A DNA stretch of 64,000 nucleotides from Williamsia sp. (GTDB lineage Bacteria > Bacteroidota > Bacteroidia > Chitinophagales > Chitinophagaceae): positions 1-64,000 of the forward strand of contig JADCRZ010000018.1 in NCBI GenBank assembly GCA_015069695.1, read 5' to 3'. The position numbers and the translations under genes were made by a program. The notes beneath the pieces are model-generated. The model was not told the origin of the DNA and ran no database searches. It worked only from the letters and a program-made list of their open reading frames with translations. Each line of letters starts with the position of its first letter. Position 1 is the stretch's first letter. Below, piece by piece: positions 8,675 through 18,110 of this stretch.

Positions 8675-9490
8675 ATGAAAAAGATTTTCTTGTTCCTGTT
8701 TTTGGCCGTTGCGGCAAAGCAGATCAGGGCTGCGGAAACAGACACGATCAATGTATTCAGCGCCAGCATGCACAAAGAGGTTCGCTGCGTTGTAATCAAG
8801 CCCGGCAACTATGCAAGCAGCACAAAAAAGTACCCGGTTGTTTATCTTTTACATGGCTATGGAGGGAATTACAGCCAATGGCCCAAGCTGGCACCACAGC
8901 TAAAGGATGAGGCAGATGGGCTGCAGCTGATCCTGGTTTGTCCGGATGGTGGTGTGGGCAGCTGGTACCTGGACAGTCCGGTAGACACCAGTTTCAAGTA
9001 TGAAACATTTGTAAGCAGGGAGCTGATCAGTTATATTGATGGTCATTTCCGCACCCAGACGGACCGGCACAACCGGGCCATTACAGGTTTGAGCATGGGC
9101 GGGCATGGCGGCTTATACCTGGCCATCCGCCATCCCGATCTGTATGGCGCAGCGGGCAGTACAAGCGGTGGAGTTGACATCAGGCCTTTTCCCAAGAACT
9201 GGGACCTGGCAAAAAGATTGGGTGACACGGTTTGCTGCAAGCAGAACTGGGAAGCCAATACCGTGATCAATGTAGTAGACAACTTACACAAAGGCGATCT
9301 GAAGCTGATCATTGACTGCGGCACGGGAGACTTTTTTCTGCAGGTAAACCGCAACCTGCACCAAAAGCTCTTACAAATGAATATAGAGCACGACTATATC
9401 GAAAGGCCGGGTGCGCACAACAGCGATTACTGGAAGAACAGCATCGATTACCAGTTGCTGTTTTTTAAAAAGTATTTTGATGGGGTATGA
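8675..9490 (+). CDS. Exported alpha/beta-hydrolase esterase (esterase D-like)
   Basis: A 271-residue protein with a signal peptide (MKKIFLFLFLAVAAKQ). The fold is that of the esterase D/feruloyl esterase family. The oxyanion region is VVYLLHGYGGNYSQW, the nucleophile is Ser 140 in GLSMGGHGG, the acid is probably in LIIDCGTGDFF, and the His is in the terminal RPGAHNSDYW. Members hydrolyse carbohydrate esters or acylated compounds, sometimes mycolate-type or acetyl esters; specificity cannot be read here. The gene diverges from the SPFH operon. Confidence 0.88.
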   Translation: MKKIFLFLFLAVAAKQIRAAETDTINVFSASMHKEVRCVVIKPGNYASSTKKYPVVYLLHGYGGNYSQWPKLAPQLKDEADGLQLILVCPDGGVGSWYLDSPVDTSFKYETFVSRELISYIDGHFRTQTDRHNRAITGLSMGGHGGLYLAIRHPDLYGAAGSTSGGVDIRPFPKNWDLAKRLGDTVCCKQNWEANTVINVVDNLHKGDLKLIIDCGTGDFFLQVNRNLHQKLLQMNIEHDYIERPGAHNSDYWKNSIDYQLLFFKKYFDGV

Positions 9491-9514
9491 TGAGAAGTGG
9501 GATCCAGGAAAAAA

Positions 9515-10171
9515 CTAGTTAACTGTACTTCCGGTTCTAACCTTGATCTTTTTCTTTCCTGCATTTTTCTTTTCCCAATCCAGCACTTCCTGCGGTTTGT
9601 CGACGGCTTTTTTTTCTGTGCCGGCTGAGGCGACTGCATCTTTTTTCTTTCCTTCCAGTACGCCGAGCACATAGTTTTCTGTTTTTACGATCAACCCGCT
9701 GCGGGGGTCATAGTATTTCCACAAACCGTGGCGGATGCCGGCCCCTTCATTTTTGACCACCACGCGTTTGAAATGACCCAGGTGCTCTACGTCCTCTACT
9801 TCCAGCGTGTCGTACACTTTATCAGGATTGATGGCTTTCCAGTTTTCTTCGCGTACAGGATCACCAAAATTGTTGAAGTACATGGATTGACCATCTTTGT
9901 TTCCCCAGCGGTAATTTTCTGTAGCAGTTAGATCGCCCATTTGCGAATAGCGCCGCCACTGCCCCTCCCTTCTGTCGTCTTTGAACTGGCCTTCCTCATC
10001 AAAGCCGGGCTCACCGCGCAAAGGTTCATGATGGATCACCCATTTGCCCTGCTTTTGTCCGTGCGCATCCACCACATTGAGCGTATCGCCTTTCACACCG
10101 ATCATAAAGCTCTTGGGCTGACCGAATCCGGAGAGGGAGAAAAACATACAGGCAGCAAAGAGTAAACGCAT
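9515..10171 (-). CDS. Exported YwqK/MORN-type repeat protein
   Basis: A 218-residue protein with a signal peptide (MRLLFAACMFFSLSGFG). At least three MORN-like YwqK repeats follow: QGKWVIHHEPLRGEPGFDEE, EGQWRRYSQMGDLTATENYR, and HGLWKYYDPRSGLIVKTENY. In databases such proteins are often labelled YwqK-family antitoxins, but no toxin is nearby and the exported form argues against that role here. Bacteroidota carry many such proteins of unknown function. The C-terminus is basic and rich in Lys. Confidence 0.75.
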   Translation of the reverse strand: MRLLFAACMFFSLSGFGQPKSFMIGVKGDTLNVVDAHGQKQGKWVIHHEPLRGEPGFDEEGQFKDDRREGQWRRYSQMGDLTATENYRWGNKDGQSMYFNNFGDPVREENWKAINPDKVYDTLEVEDVEHLGHFKRVVVKNEGAGIRHGLWKYYDPRSGLIVKTENYVLGVLEGKKKDAVASAGTEKKAVDKPQEVLDWEKKNAGKKKIKVRTGSTVN

Positions 10172-10428
10172 AAACTAGGTTTGAAAGTGAACAGATAAAA
10201 CGGCTAAACCACCGTCAGATTGTTTGGGGTATACCAGCAAGTACCCGGCCAACAGGGCCTGTTCAGGCATGCTATCAATAAAATTACAGTTTTTACCAGG
10301 TCTGGTTCAGCAGAGCAGGGTGTTAATAGACCGGCAGCGGATGAAAATATATTTTTCTTAACAGGTACGCCTTCCCTGTCGGCGTGTATGGAAGGCAGAT
10401 AGAGAGGAGGATTCTCTTGCTGGCTTCC

Positions 10429-10436
10429 TATATTTG
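10429..10436 (+). promoter_or_regulatory. Promoter -7 box for the parvulin gene
   Basis: TATATTTG is an exact TAnnTTTG match, 17 bases before the ATG at 10454. An AAGGAG lies directly against the start codon, too close for normal Shine-Dalgarno spacing. Confidence 0.5.
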
Positions 10437-10453
10437 CAAGCTTAACAAAGGAG

Positions 10454-11083
10454 ATGAAACATTTTTTGCTGCTCCCCCTTTTTCTGATGCTGATGTTTTT
10501 TTTGCAGGCACAGAAACTCACGGTTGCCCAGATGAAAGCCGGTATGGAAAAAGCACCCAATCCGGTCGCCTATGTTCGCCAGGTGCTTAAGAAAAATTAC
10601 AAGATAGATTCTATCTCGATTGTCAACACAACCCGGTTTTTGAGCCTGGCCGACAGCATAGCTTATACCGGCAAGCTGGGCAAAGTATACGGGCCGGTTG
10701 AGAACAAATACCTGATCCAGGTTTTGGGAAAGGCACCCAATCAGTTTAATCGCATTAGCCAGATCTTTATTGACACGTCTACTTTTACCTTCCGGATAGC
10801 CGACTCGCTGGCCAACAGCATTGTACAACGGATCAAGGATGGAACGGCCAGTTTTGAAGACATGGCAAGCACCTACTCAATGGGCGGCGAATCAAGTACG
10901 CAGGGCGATGTGGGCTGGATGGCCCGCGGATTTCTTGTTCCCGAAATAGAACGCGAGCTTCCCAAGCACAAAAAGGGAGAAGTGTTTAAAGTATGGAGCA
11001 GGACGGGTGTTCACATCCTGAAAAAAACTGCCGACCCCAAGCAAGACGCCGGCTTTGTGCTGCTGCTGCGTGTGATCCTGTAA
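10454..11083 (+). CDS. Exported parvulin-type peptidyl-prolyl isomerase
   Basis: A 209-residue protein with a signal peptide (MKHFLLLPLFLMLMFFLQAQ). The C-terminal rotamase domain, about residues 95-205, carries the parvulin hallmarks: ISQIFIDTS, IVQRIKDGTASFEDMASTYS, QGDVGWMARGFLVPEIE and the closing SRTGVHILK. It is short for the PpiC/SurA family and has a single isomerase domain, so it probably assists folding of periplasmic proteins. It is transcribed alone from its own promoter box. Confidence 0.87.
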   Translation: MKHFLLLPLFLMLMFFLQAQKLTVAQMKAGMEKAPNPVAYVRQVLKKNYKIDSISIVNTTRFLSLADSIAYTGKLGKVYGPVENKYLIQVLGKAPNQFNRISQIFIDTSTFTFRIADSLANSIVQRIKDGTASFEDMASTYSMGGESSTQGDVGWMARGFLVPEIERELPKHKKGEVFKVWSRTGVHILKKTADPKQDAGFVLLLRVIL

Positions 11084-11124
11084 AAAAACTTTCTTCCTTG
11101 CAGAATTAATCTATATTCGCCGCG

Positions 11125-11290
11125 ATTTGGTTTGCATTTAAATTATGCAATTAAAAGGGAAACCGGTGTGAGTCCGGTGCTATCCCCGTAGCTGTAAGCT
11201 CCCCCAGTTGTTCATCTCCATGCCACTGTCGTTCACGCACGATGGGAAGGCCTGAACAATGGAGCAAGCCAGAAGACCTGCCAGATCCCA
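11125..11290 (+). ncRNA. Cobalamin (adenosylcobalamin) riboswitch
   Basis: The conserved core elements occur in order: AAAGGGAAACCGGTGTGAGT, GCTATCCCCGTAGCTGTAAGC, CACTGT, GATGGGAAGGCCTGAACAAT and the B12 box AGCCAGAAGACCTGCC. It sits in the leader of the TonB receptor gene, about 110 bases before the ATG. A GGGTGAAAAGCAGG segment after the core lies nearer the start and could join the expression platform. B12 binding would lower receptor expression. Confidence 0.95.
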
Positions 11291-11397
11291 ATTTATTCAT
11301 TCAAGGCTTTCGGGTGAAAAGCAGGGAATGTAAGCGTCGAAAGACATTTATATTTCTGTTTCTTTATTTTCCTGAAAGCAGTCACTAAAATTTTCAC

Positions 11398-13329
11398 ATG
11401 AAAAGAAATTTTATCGTGGCTGCATTAATCTTTAGCAGCCCCTTATTTGCCCAGCAGGATTCTGTTTACAAAACACTTGACCAGGTTGTGGTTACAGCCG
11501 GTAAATTTCCCCAGAAACAAAGTACAACCGGCAAAGTCATTACCGTGATCAGCAAAGCCGAGCTGGAGAAGAACAGCGGCAGAACGCTTGGGCAACTGCT
11601 CAACGAGCAGGCTGGCATCACCATCGGCGGAGCCCTCAACAATTTGGGTGTCAATCAGGCAATTTATACGAGAGGCGCATCCTCCGGCAGAACCCTGATC
11701 TTGCTTGATGGTGTTCCTGTGTATGACCCTTCGCAGATCACCAACGAGTTTGACCTCAACTTTTTATCGATCAATAATATCGAGAGCATCGAAATATGCC
11801 GGGGCGCCCAGTCAACCTTGTATGGGTCTGATGCCGTTGCCGGCGTGATCAATATCATCACAACAAACAACAGCGCGGCCAAACCCCTGAATGCAAAAGC
11901 GACTTTCAGTGCGGGTAGCTACAACACATTTAAAACCAACCTGCAGCTGTTTGGCAAAACCGGTAAACTGACCTACAATGCCCGCTATGCCAAGCTGGTA
12001 ACAGATGGTTTCTCGGCTGCTTACGACAGCTCACACCGGAAAAATTTTGACCAGGACGGATACAATGGCGATGTGGCCAGTGCCAATGCCATCTACCAGC
12101 TTTCCTCTTCCCTGGCCATCAGGGGCTTTATTCAGTACAGCCGTTACAAGACAGATGTAGACGCCGGCATATTTGCAGATGAAAAAGATTTTTACATCCG
12201 GAACAAAAACCTGATCACGGGAACCGGCATCCGGTTTATAAAAAACGGGGTGCAGCTAACAGCTAATTATCAGTACAGTGACATCACCAGGAATTATCAC
12301 AACGACAGTCTGGACAGACCCGGCTTTTCAAAATTTTCGACCGACGACTATTATGGCAAAACCCAATTTGCCGAAGCCTACGCCAGCATAGAACTGGGCA
12401 GTGGGTTCAGCCTGCTGCAAGGGGCTGATTACCGCTTCAGCAGCATGAACAACCAGTATCTTTCCATCAGTTCCTTTGGTCCGTTCAAGACCGCGTTCAG
12501 AGACACGGTGCATAGCCAGGCATCACTGTACAGTTCGCTTTATTATGGCAGCCGCAACAAAAAGCTCCATGCAGAACTGGGCGGGCGCATCAACGTGCAT
12601 TCAAAATACGGGAGCAACAGCACGTTTACCTTCAATCCCTCTTATGCCCTGGTTGATTCCAGCTTACGGGTATTTGGAAGCTTGGCCACCGGCTTTAAAG
12701 CCCCTACCCTGTACCAGCTGTACTCGGCCTATGGAAACCCCAACCTCAAACCGGAATGGAGCCGCACCTATGAGCTGGGTTTGCAGCAGCAGGCAACGAT
12801 GATCAGCAACAGGATCGTTTTGTTCCACCGGAAAGTGTATGATGGCCTGGACTACAATTACCTGATCAACCGCTACTTCAATATCAACCGGCAAACTGTA
12901 AGAGGTCTGGAAATCGAAAGCAGCTTCCGGCCAGTAAAAGCCGCTTCCATCAGCGTTAACTATACCTACCTGCATCCGGCTGAACAATCTCAAAGCAGGG
13001 TTACTTACAAGGATACGACCTACGATCACCTGCTCCGCCGCCCGCAGCACAACTTAAACCTGAATGTCGATTACCAGTTCAGAAACCTTCTTTACTTCCG
13101 GGTAGGTGCCAAATGGGTCAGCAAACGCTATGATGTAGGTGGTTACAAGCAACCCGATGTACCGCTGGACAGCTATTTTATTTTGAATGCCTATGCAGAA
13201 TGGAAAGTGATCAAACAGGTGAAGCTGTTTGCAGATGCACAGAACTTAACCAACAAAAGATTTTTTGATATCCGGGGATATAACTCGATACCATTTTTGC
13301 TGAATGGGGGTGTTACCATTAGCTTATAA
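11398..13329 (+). CDS. btuB: TonB-dependent receptor, probable vitamin B12 (cobalamin/cobinamide) importer BtuB
   Basis: A 643-residue outer-membrane protein. A signal peptide (MKRNFIVAALIFSSPLFAQ) is followed by a TonB-box-like region (KTLDQVVVTAGK), a plug domain (about 35-150, with SGRTLILLDGVPVYDP and GAQSTLYGSDAVAGVINIIT), and a barrel ending in a terminal beta strand (LLNGGVTISL). B12 is assigned as substrate because of the riboswitch in its leader and the BtuB-like size. No btuFCD transporter genes follow; a terminator comes directly after. Confidence 0.9.
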   Translation: MKRNFIVAALIFSSPLFAQQDSVYKTLDQVVVTAGKFPQKQSTTGKVITVISKAELEKNSGRTLGQLLNEQAGITIGGALNNLGVNQAIYTRGASSGRTLILLDGVPVYDPSQITNEFDLNFLSINNIESIEICRGAQSTLYGSDAVAGVINIITTNNSAAKPLNAKATFSAGSYNTFKTNLQLFGKTGKLTYNARYAKLVTDGFSAAYDSSHRKNFDQDGYNGDVASANAIYQLSSSLAIRGFIQYSRYKTDVDAGIFADEKDFYIRNKNLITGTGIRFIKNGVQLTANYQYSDITRNYHNDSLDRPGFSKFSTDDYYGKTQFAEAYASIELGSGFSLLQGADYRFSSMNNQYLSISSFGPFKTAFRDTVHSQASLYSSLYYGSRNKKLHAELGGRINVHSKYGSNSTFTFNPSYALVDSSLRVFGSLATGFKAPTLYQLYSAYGNPNLKPEWSRTYELGLQQQATMISNRIVLFHRKVYDGLDYNYLINRYFNINRQTVRGLEIESSFRPVKAASISVNYTYLHPAEQSQSRVTYKDTTYDHLLRRPQHNLNLNVDYQFRNLLYFRVGAKWVSKRYDVGGYKQPDVPLDSYFILNAYAEWKVIKQVKLFADAQNLTNKRFFDIRGYNSIPFLLNGGVTISL

Positions 13330-13358
13330 GATAACATTGCTTTGAAAAAGCATTCAAG

Positions 13359-13413
13359 AGCAGGGGTAAGTCAGCTAACAGGAATTCTGCTAATTGACTT
13401 ACCCCTGCTTTTC
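13359..13413. terminator. Bidirectional terminator between the TonB receptor and aroQ
   Basis: A perfect 15-bp stem (AGCAGGGGTAAGTCA with TGACTTACCCCTGCT) around a 21-base loop, followed by TTTTC. The genes on each side converge on it. Confidence 0.85.
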
Positions 13414-13443
13414 GGACCATAACACTGATTCGATTGAGGTACC

Positions 13444-13869
13444 TCAGTCCTTGTTCAAAGACAAAGCCAGTACAGCCAGTTCATATCCATACAATCCCAG
13501 GCCGCTGATGGTGCCGCGGCATTTGGCTGAGACGTGGGAGATTTTGCGGAAGTCTTCACGCGCATGTACGTTGCTGATATGAACTTCTATAACGGGGGTT
13601 TTGATCGCAGCAACGGCATCGCCGATCGCGACCGAAGTGTGGGTATAAGCCCCGGGGTTCATGACGATGCCATCCCATTCAAACCCCTTGCGTTGCAATT
13701 CATCTACCAGATCTCCTTCTATATTACTTTGGAAATAACTGAACAGAATATGCGGATGGCTTTGCTGAAGCTGGTCGAAGAACGATTCAAAGCTTGCACT
13801 GCCGTAAATACCCGGCTCCCGTTTGCCTAAGAGATTGAGATTAGGCCCGTTGATGATGGCGATCTTCAT
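13444..13869 (-). CDS. aroQ: Type II 3-dehydroquinate dehydratase
   Basis: It catalyses the third shikimate-pathway step, dehydrating 3-dehydroquinate to 3-dehydroshikimate. The 141-residue length fits the small dodecameric type II enzyme. Diagnostic segments are IINGPNLNLLGKREPGIYG with the active-site Tyr, MNPGAYTHTSVAI, EVHISNVHAREDFR and GLGLYGYELA. The start at 13869 is preferred to the upstream in-frame ATG at 13884 because the family begins MKIAIINGPN. Confidence 0.95.
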   Translation of the reverse strand: MKIAIINGPNLNLLGKREPGIYGSASFESFFDQLQQSHPHILFSYFQSNIEGDLVDELQRKGFEWDGIVMNPGAYTHTSVAIGDAVAAIKTPVIEVHISNVHAREDFRKISHVSAKCRGTISGLGLYGYELAVLALSLNKD

Positions 13870-13928
13870 GGAACAAAGATGCACAAAATAATCTGGCGGC
13901 TGAGGTGAAAAACCGGCTTGTATGCCTG

Positions 13929-15044
13929 TTATGCTGGCTTCCCGGTAGATTCCTTTACCAGCTTGATGAATTCATCGAACAGATACCGCGAATCGTGCGG
14001 CCCGGGGGTAGACTCAGGGTGGTACTGCACAGAAAACGCCGGCTTGCCTTTTACCCGGATACCTTCGATTGAAGAATCGTTGAGGTTGACATGCGTAATT
14101 TCTACGTGCTCAGCCTTTCTGACTGCTTCAGGATCTACACCAAAACCGTGGTTCTGTGTGGTGATCTCACATTTGCCTGTGATCAGGTTTTTTACCGGAT
14201 GATTAAGCCCCCTGTGGCCATGATGCATTTTAAAGGTGGGAATATCATTTGCCAGCGCCAGCAGCTGGTGGCCCAGGCAAATGCCGAAAACCGGTTTGTC
14301 TTCTTTCAGGACATCTTTCACGGTTTTGATGGCATAATCCATAGCAGCCGGATCACCCGGGCCATTGGAGATGAAGTAACCGTCGGCATTAAACGCTTTT
14401 AGTTCATCAATGCCTGTTTTGGCCGGATGGACTTTCACATAAGCGCCTCTTTCTACCATGCATTCCAGGATGTGCTTTTTAATGCCATAATCCATTACAG
14501 CAATACGGACCGGTGCATCCGGATTGCCCATCTCGTATGCCTGTTGGGTGCTCACTACACTGGCCAGTTCGAGGCCATCCATAGAAGGCACTTCCCTGAG
14601 CATGGCTTTTAATTGCTCTACATCATCGATCTCGGATGAGATGATACAGTTCATCGCACCTTTAGTACGGATATGTGTTACAAGTGCGCGGGTATCGATA
14701 TCCTCGATCGCTACGATCCTGTTGTCTTTCAGATACTGATCCAGCGAGCCTTTGGCGATCTTGCGGGAGTACTGCTCTTCCAGGTTCCGCCCGATCAGTC
14801 CCCGGATCTTAACCGTATCGGACTCCACATCATTGTCGGACACACCATAGTTGCCTACATGCACCGTGTTCATGATCAGCACCTGGCCGTAATAACTAGG
14901 GTCCGTAAACACTTCCTGGTAACCGGTCATCCCGGTGTTAAAGCAAACTTCGCCGGTGGTAGTACCGATCAGTCCGAATGATTTTCCGTGATGGACAGAA
15001 CCATCTTCCAGGACCAGGATAGCTTTTTTTTGCTGATTGCTCAT
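13929..15044 (-). CDS. carA: Carbamoyl-phosphate synthase small (glutaminase) subunit
   Basis: It supplies ammonia from glutamine to CarB for carbamoyl phosphate, used in pyrimidine and arginine synthesis. The 371-residue protein has the N-terminal CPSase small domain (about 1-150, with TTGEVCFNTGMTGYQEVFTD) and a class I glutamine amidotransferase domain. Its Cys 256 lies in FGICLGHQLLA, and the His-Glu pair lies in VQYHPESTPGP. No carB is in the window. It sits downstream of rplQ on the same strand but is separated from it by a strong terminator-like hairpin. Confidence 0.96.
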   Translation of the reverse strand: MSNQQKKAILVLEDGSVHHGKSFGLIGTTTGEVCFNTGMTGYQEVFTDPSYYGQVLIMNTVHVGNYGVSDNDVESDTVKIRGLIGRNLEEQYSRKIAKGSLDQYLKDNRIVAIEDIDTRALVTHIRTKGAMNCIISSEIDDVEQLKAMLREVPSMDGLELASVVSTQQAYEMGNPDAPVRIAVMDYGIKKHILECMVERGAYVKVHPAKTGIDELKAFNADGYFISNGPGDPAAMDYAIKTVKDVLKEDKPVFGICLGHQLLALANDIPTFKMHHGHRGLNHPVKNLITGKCEITTQNHGFGVDPEAVRKAEHVEITHVNLNDSSIEGIRVKGKPAFSVQYHPESTPGPHDSRYLFDEFIKLVKESTGKPA

Positions 15045-15127
15045 GCTGTGGTAACGCTAATTTTTTTGCAAAGAAATGAAATATGCGGGTTAAATAAACG
15101 AAAAAATTCCTGCGCATTGGCGCATGA

Positions 15128-15163
15128 AAAAAGGGCAAGACCCCGGAAGGTCTTGCCCTTTTT
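15128..15163. terminator. Terminator at the end of the ribosomal operon
   Basis: A perfect 15-bp stem (AAAAAGGGCAAGACC with GGTCTTGCCCTTTTT, loop CCGGAA). On the minus strand it follows rplQ and precedes carA, so carA probably has its own promoter. CAAAGAAA at 15069-15076 reads TTTCTTTG on the minus strand, one mismatch from the -7 consensus. Confidence 0.9.
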
Positions 15164-15184
15164 ATGGCGAGAATATGATCTTCC

Positions 15185-15760
15185 TTATTCAGGCTTTTGT
15201 TCTGTTGCTTGTGCTGTTGTGTCCAGGTCTGTTCCAGGTGTTTCCAGGGCTTGGTCAGGATTCGCAGTAGCGGTAGCGTCCTGTGCTGTTTGCTTGGTAG
15301 CATCGGCAGCGGCTTCGCCTCCTTCTTTCTTGCGTCCACCACCGGAACGGCGGGTTCTTCTGGCCGGTTGGGCTTTTTCGTCTACGCCTTTGCCATATAC
15401 TTCGTTGAAATCAACCAGTTCAATCAGGGCTGTTTCAGCAGCATCCCCCGGGCGCGTGCCCAGTTTGATGATGCGGGTGTACCCACCAGGACGGCCGCTC
15501 ACCTTGGGAGCGATCGTGCCAAACAATTCTTTTACCGCGAGCTTATCCTGCAGATAGCTGAATACAACACGGTTCTGGTGTGTGGTATTGTCTTTTGCCT
15601 TGGTGATCAGCGGCTCTACGTATATACGCAGGGCTTTTGCTTTGGCCAATGATGTTACGATCCGCTTGTGCGTGATCAGCTGGCAGGCCAGGTTGCTGAG
15701 CAGGGCTTTGCGGTGTGAAGCTGTTCTGCTGAGGTTTTTAATTTTATCTCCGTGACGCAT
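15185..15760 (-). CDS. rplQ: 50S ribosomal protein L17
   Basis: The first 120 or so residues are canonical L17: [56 protein letters not shown]. The protein is 191 residues because of a C-terminal low-complexity tail rich in Arg/Gly then Ala/Thr/Gln/Glu (about 125-191). Extended L17 tails are common in Bacteroidota. It is the last gene of the alpha operon. Confidence 0.97.
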   Translation of the reverse strand: MRHGDKIKNLSRTASHRKALLSNLACQLITHKRIVTSLAKAKALRIYVEPLITKAKDNTTHQNRVVFSYLQDKLAVKELFGTIAPKVSGRPGGYTRIIKLGTRPGDAAETALIELVDFNEVYGKGVDEKAQPARRTRRSGGGRKKEGGEAAADATKQTAQDATATANPDQALETPGTDLDTTAQATEQKPE

Positions 15761-15821
15761 GACATGTTGTTTATACCCTGTACCGTGTCAGGAATTACAG
15801 GATTTGTTTTGTATTGATTTA

Positions 15822-16817
15822 TTATTCGTCGTCCAGTTTCAGCTTGCTGAGGTCCATACCGAAATGGAGGCCTCTTTCGGTGAGCACCTGCTCGATTTCT
15901 GCAAGGCTTTTTTGTCCGAAGTTTCTGAACTTCATCAGGTCTTCCTGTTCGTACTGCACCAGTTCACTCAGGGAGTTGATCTTGGCAGCTTTGAGGCAGT
16001 TGAAAGCGCGGACTGACAGATCCAGGTCTTCCAGCGGCGTTTTCAGCACTTTGCGCAGCTGAAGGGTTTGCTCGTCAACCATGTCCTCTTTCTTTTCTTC
16101 CTTGCTGTCGAAGGTGATGTTTTCATCGGTGATGATCATCAGGTGCTGGATGAGGATGCGGCTGGCCTGCTTAACGGCTTCTTCCGGATGGATGGTGCCG
16201 TCTGTATTGACTTCGATGATTAATTTCTCGTAGTCGGTGCGTTGTTCCACACGGGTGTTTTCCACGCTGTAGCGCACGTTTTTGATGGGCGTGAAGATAG
16301 AGTCGATGGGGATGTATCCAAAGGGAGCATCCTTTACTTTGTTGTCTTCAGCCGGAACATAACCGCGGCCTTTGCCGATGGTGAGTTCAATGTCAAGCTT
16401 GGCAGAAGGATCCATGGTACAGATCAGCAGGTCGGGGTTCATAACCTGGAAAGATTGCGTACCCTCCTGGATCATACCGGCTGTAAATTCGCTTTTGCCT
16501 TTTATGTGTAAGCTGATTTTTTCGTTCGACGCATCCTGGTCGGTGATCTTTTTAAAGCGAACCTGCTTCAGGTTCAGGATCACTTCTGTGAGGTCTTCTG
16601 TAACCCCTTTGATGGTGGCAAACTCATGGTCAGCACCTTCTACCCGGATGCCAACAATGGCATAGCCTTCCAATGAGCTGAGCAATACCCTGCGCAAGGT
16701 ATTGCCAACCGTAACGCCATAACCTGGTTCCAGCGGGCGGAATTCGAATTGGGCTTCGAAATCGGTAGCCTTTTGCAGAACGATTTTGTCAGGTTTCTGG
16801 AAATTTAAAATAGCCAT
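15822..16817 (-). CDS. rpoA: DNA-directed RNA polymerase subunit alpha
   Basis: A 331-residue subunit that dimerises to start RNA polymerase assembly. The N-terminal domain carries the assembly motifs (PLEPGYGVTVGNTLRRVLLS, EGYAIVGIRVEG). The C-terminal domain (about 250-320) has the helix-hairpin-helix stretch SVRAFNCLKAAKINSLSELV and FGQKSLAEIEQVL that contacts DNA and activators. The position between rpsD and rplQ is canonical. Confidence 0.98.
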   Translation of the reverse strand: MAILNFQKPDKIVLQKATDFEAQFEFRPLEPGYGVTVGNTLRRVLLSSLEGYAIVGIRVEGADHEFATIKGVTEDLTEVILNLKQVRFKKITDQDASNEKISLHIKGKSEFTAGMIQEGTQSFQVMNPDLLICTMDPSAKLDIELTIGKGRGYVPAEDNKVKDAPFGYIPIDSIFTPIKNVRYSVENTRVEQRTDYEKLIIEVNTDGTIHPEEAVKQASRILIQHLMIITDENITFDSKEEKKEDMVDEQTLQLRKVLKTPLEDLDLSVRAFNCLKAAKINSLSELVQYEQEDLMKFRNFGQKSLAEIEQVLTERGLHFGMDLSKLKLDDE

Positions 16818-16888
16818 ATATCTGTTCTAATTTTATTGATGATAAGTGCCTGTGCGTCACCTACCCGTCGCACTCGACATGCGAACAA

Positions 16889-17494
16889 TTACTTACTGTA
16901 CAATTCAACAATCAGCTGTTCCTTAATGTTCTCAGGAACGCTGTCGCGTTCGGGGTAGCTGATAAACACACCTGCTTTCTCTGCATCGTTCCAGTCGAGC
17001 CAGCTGAATTTGGGATTCTTGGTGCCTATGCGGCTGGTGATACCGGTTCTCTCTGAAGTAGAAGGTTTCAGGCTAATGATATCGCCTGGTTTCAGTTGAA
17101 AGGAAGGATAGTTGGTAACCTGTCCGTTTACCATAATGTGTTTGTGGGCAACCAGCTGGCGGGCACCGTTGCGCGAGGGAGAAAGACCCAGGCGGAATAC
17201 GGTGTTGTCCAAACGGGCTTCCAACAGTTTGATCAGGTTTTCACCTGTTACACCGCGGCGGCGGGAAGCTTCTTCAAAAGTTTTGCGGAACTGGCGCTCC
17301 AGTACACCGTAGGTGTATTTTGCTTTTTGTTTTTCACGCAGCTGCAGGGCGTACTCACCCAGGCTTTTGCGTTTTCTGGAAGCCCCGTGCTGACCGGGCG
17401 GGTTGCTGTTTTTGTTGAGCCATTTACCGTTGCCCAGAATCGGCTCACCAAAGATTCTGGAAATTTTTGTTTTTGGTCCTGTATAACGTGCCAT
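16889..17494 (-). CDS. rpsD: 30S ribosomal protein S4
   Basis: A 201-residue primary 16S-binding protein. It begins MARYTGPKTKISRIFGEP and carries the S4 RNA-binding domain (about 92-150: ARLDNTVFRLGLSPSRNGARQ, then HIMVNGQVTNYPSF). It lacks the N-terminal zinc cysteines of some S4 proteins, as is usual in Bacteroidota. Confidence 0.98.
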   Translation of the reverse strand: MARYTGPKTKISRIFGEPILGNGKWLNKNSNPPGQHGASRKRKSLGEYALQLREKQKAKYTYGVLERQFRKTFEEASRRRGVTGENLIKLLEARLDNTVFRLGLSPSRNGARQLVAHKHIMVNGQVTNYPSFQLKPGDIISLKPSTSERTGITSRIGTKNPKFSWLDWNDAEKAGVFISYPERDSVPENIKEQLIVELYSK

Positions 17495-17594
17495 AATATG
17501 CGTCAGATTTTTGAGTTCCCGGATAAGATTGTAAAAAATCTGAAAATTGAATCTTACCCAGCTTGTTATAAAATAGCGGTAACAATCTTGGATC

Positions 17595-17999
17595 TTATAC
17601 CCTTCTTTTCTTGGGCGGACGGCAGCCGTTGTGCGGCAGCGGGGTTACGTCTTTGATCTGGGTTACTTCGATACCGGAAGTAGCCAGTGCGCGGATGGCA
17701 CTTTCTCTTCCTGAACCCGGTCCCTTTACATATACATCCACCCGGCGTAGACCTGCATCGTAGGCTACTTTGGCGGCATCAGATGAAGCCATCTGTGCGG
17801 CGTAGGGTGTATTCTTTTTAGAACCTTTGAAGCCCATTTTACCGGCGCTGCTCCAGGCAATAACCTGGCCTTGCTTGTTGGTAAGGCTTACAATGATGTT
17901 GTTAAAGCTGGCGGTCACATGTGCGTCGCCGTAGCTGTCAACCTTTACAATTCTTTTTTTCGCAGCAGCTTTTGCGCTGTTGGCTTGTGCTTTTGCCAT
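17595..17999 (-). CDS. rpsK: 30S ribosomal protein S11
   Basis: A 134-residue platform protein. Canonical segments are [38 protein letters not shown] and the C-terminal [18 protein letters not shown]. It sits between rpsM and rpsD. Confidence 0.98.
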   Translation of the reverse strand: MAKAQANSAKAAAKKRIVKVDSYGDAHVTASFNNIIVSLTNKQGQVIAWSSAGKMGFKGSKKNTPYAAQMASSDAAKVAYDAGLRRVDVYVKGPGSGRESAIRALATSGIEVTQIKDVTPLPHNGCRPPKKRRV

Positions 18000-18110
18000 G
18001 ATCCTGTTTGTTAACTAGGTAGTCGTTTAATAATAAAACCCTGAATAGTCAGGGTACTCCACAAGCCCTCCCCGGGAAGTAAACCGGATCCGGCGCTTGT
18101 ACAGATTGGA

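Noticed and set aside
15185-15385. Long low-complexity C-terminal tail of L17 as a fusion or error
   Set aside because: Extended charged tails of L17 are common in Bacteroidota and the frame continues cleanly to a normal stop and terminator.
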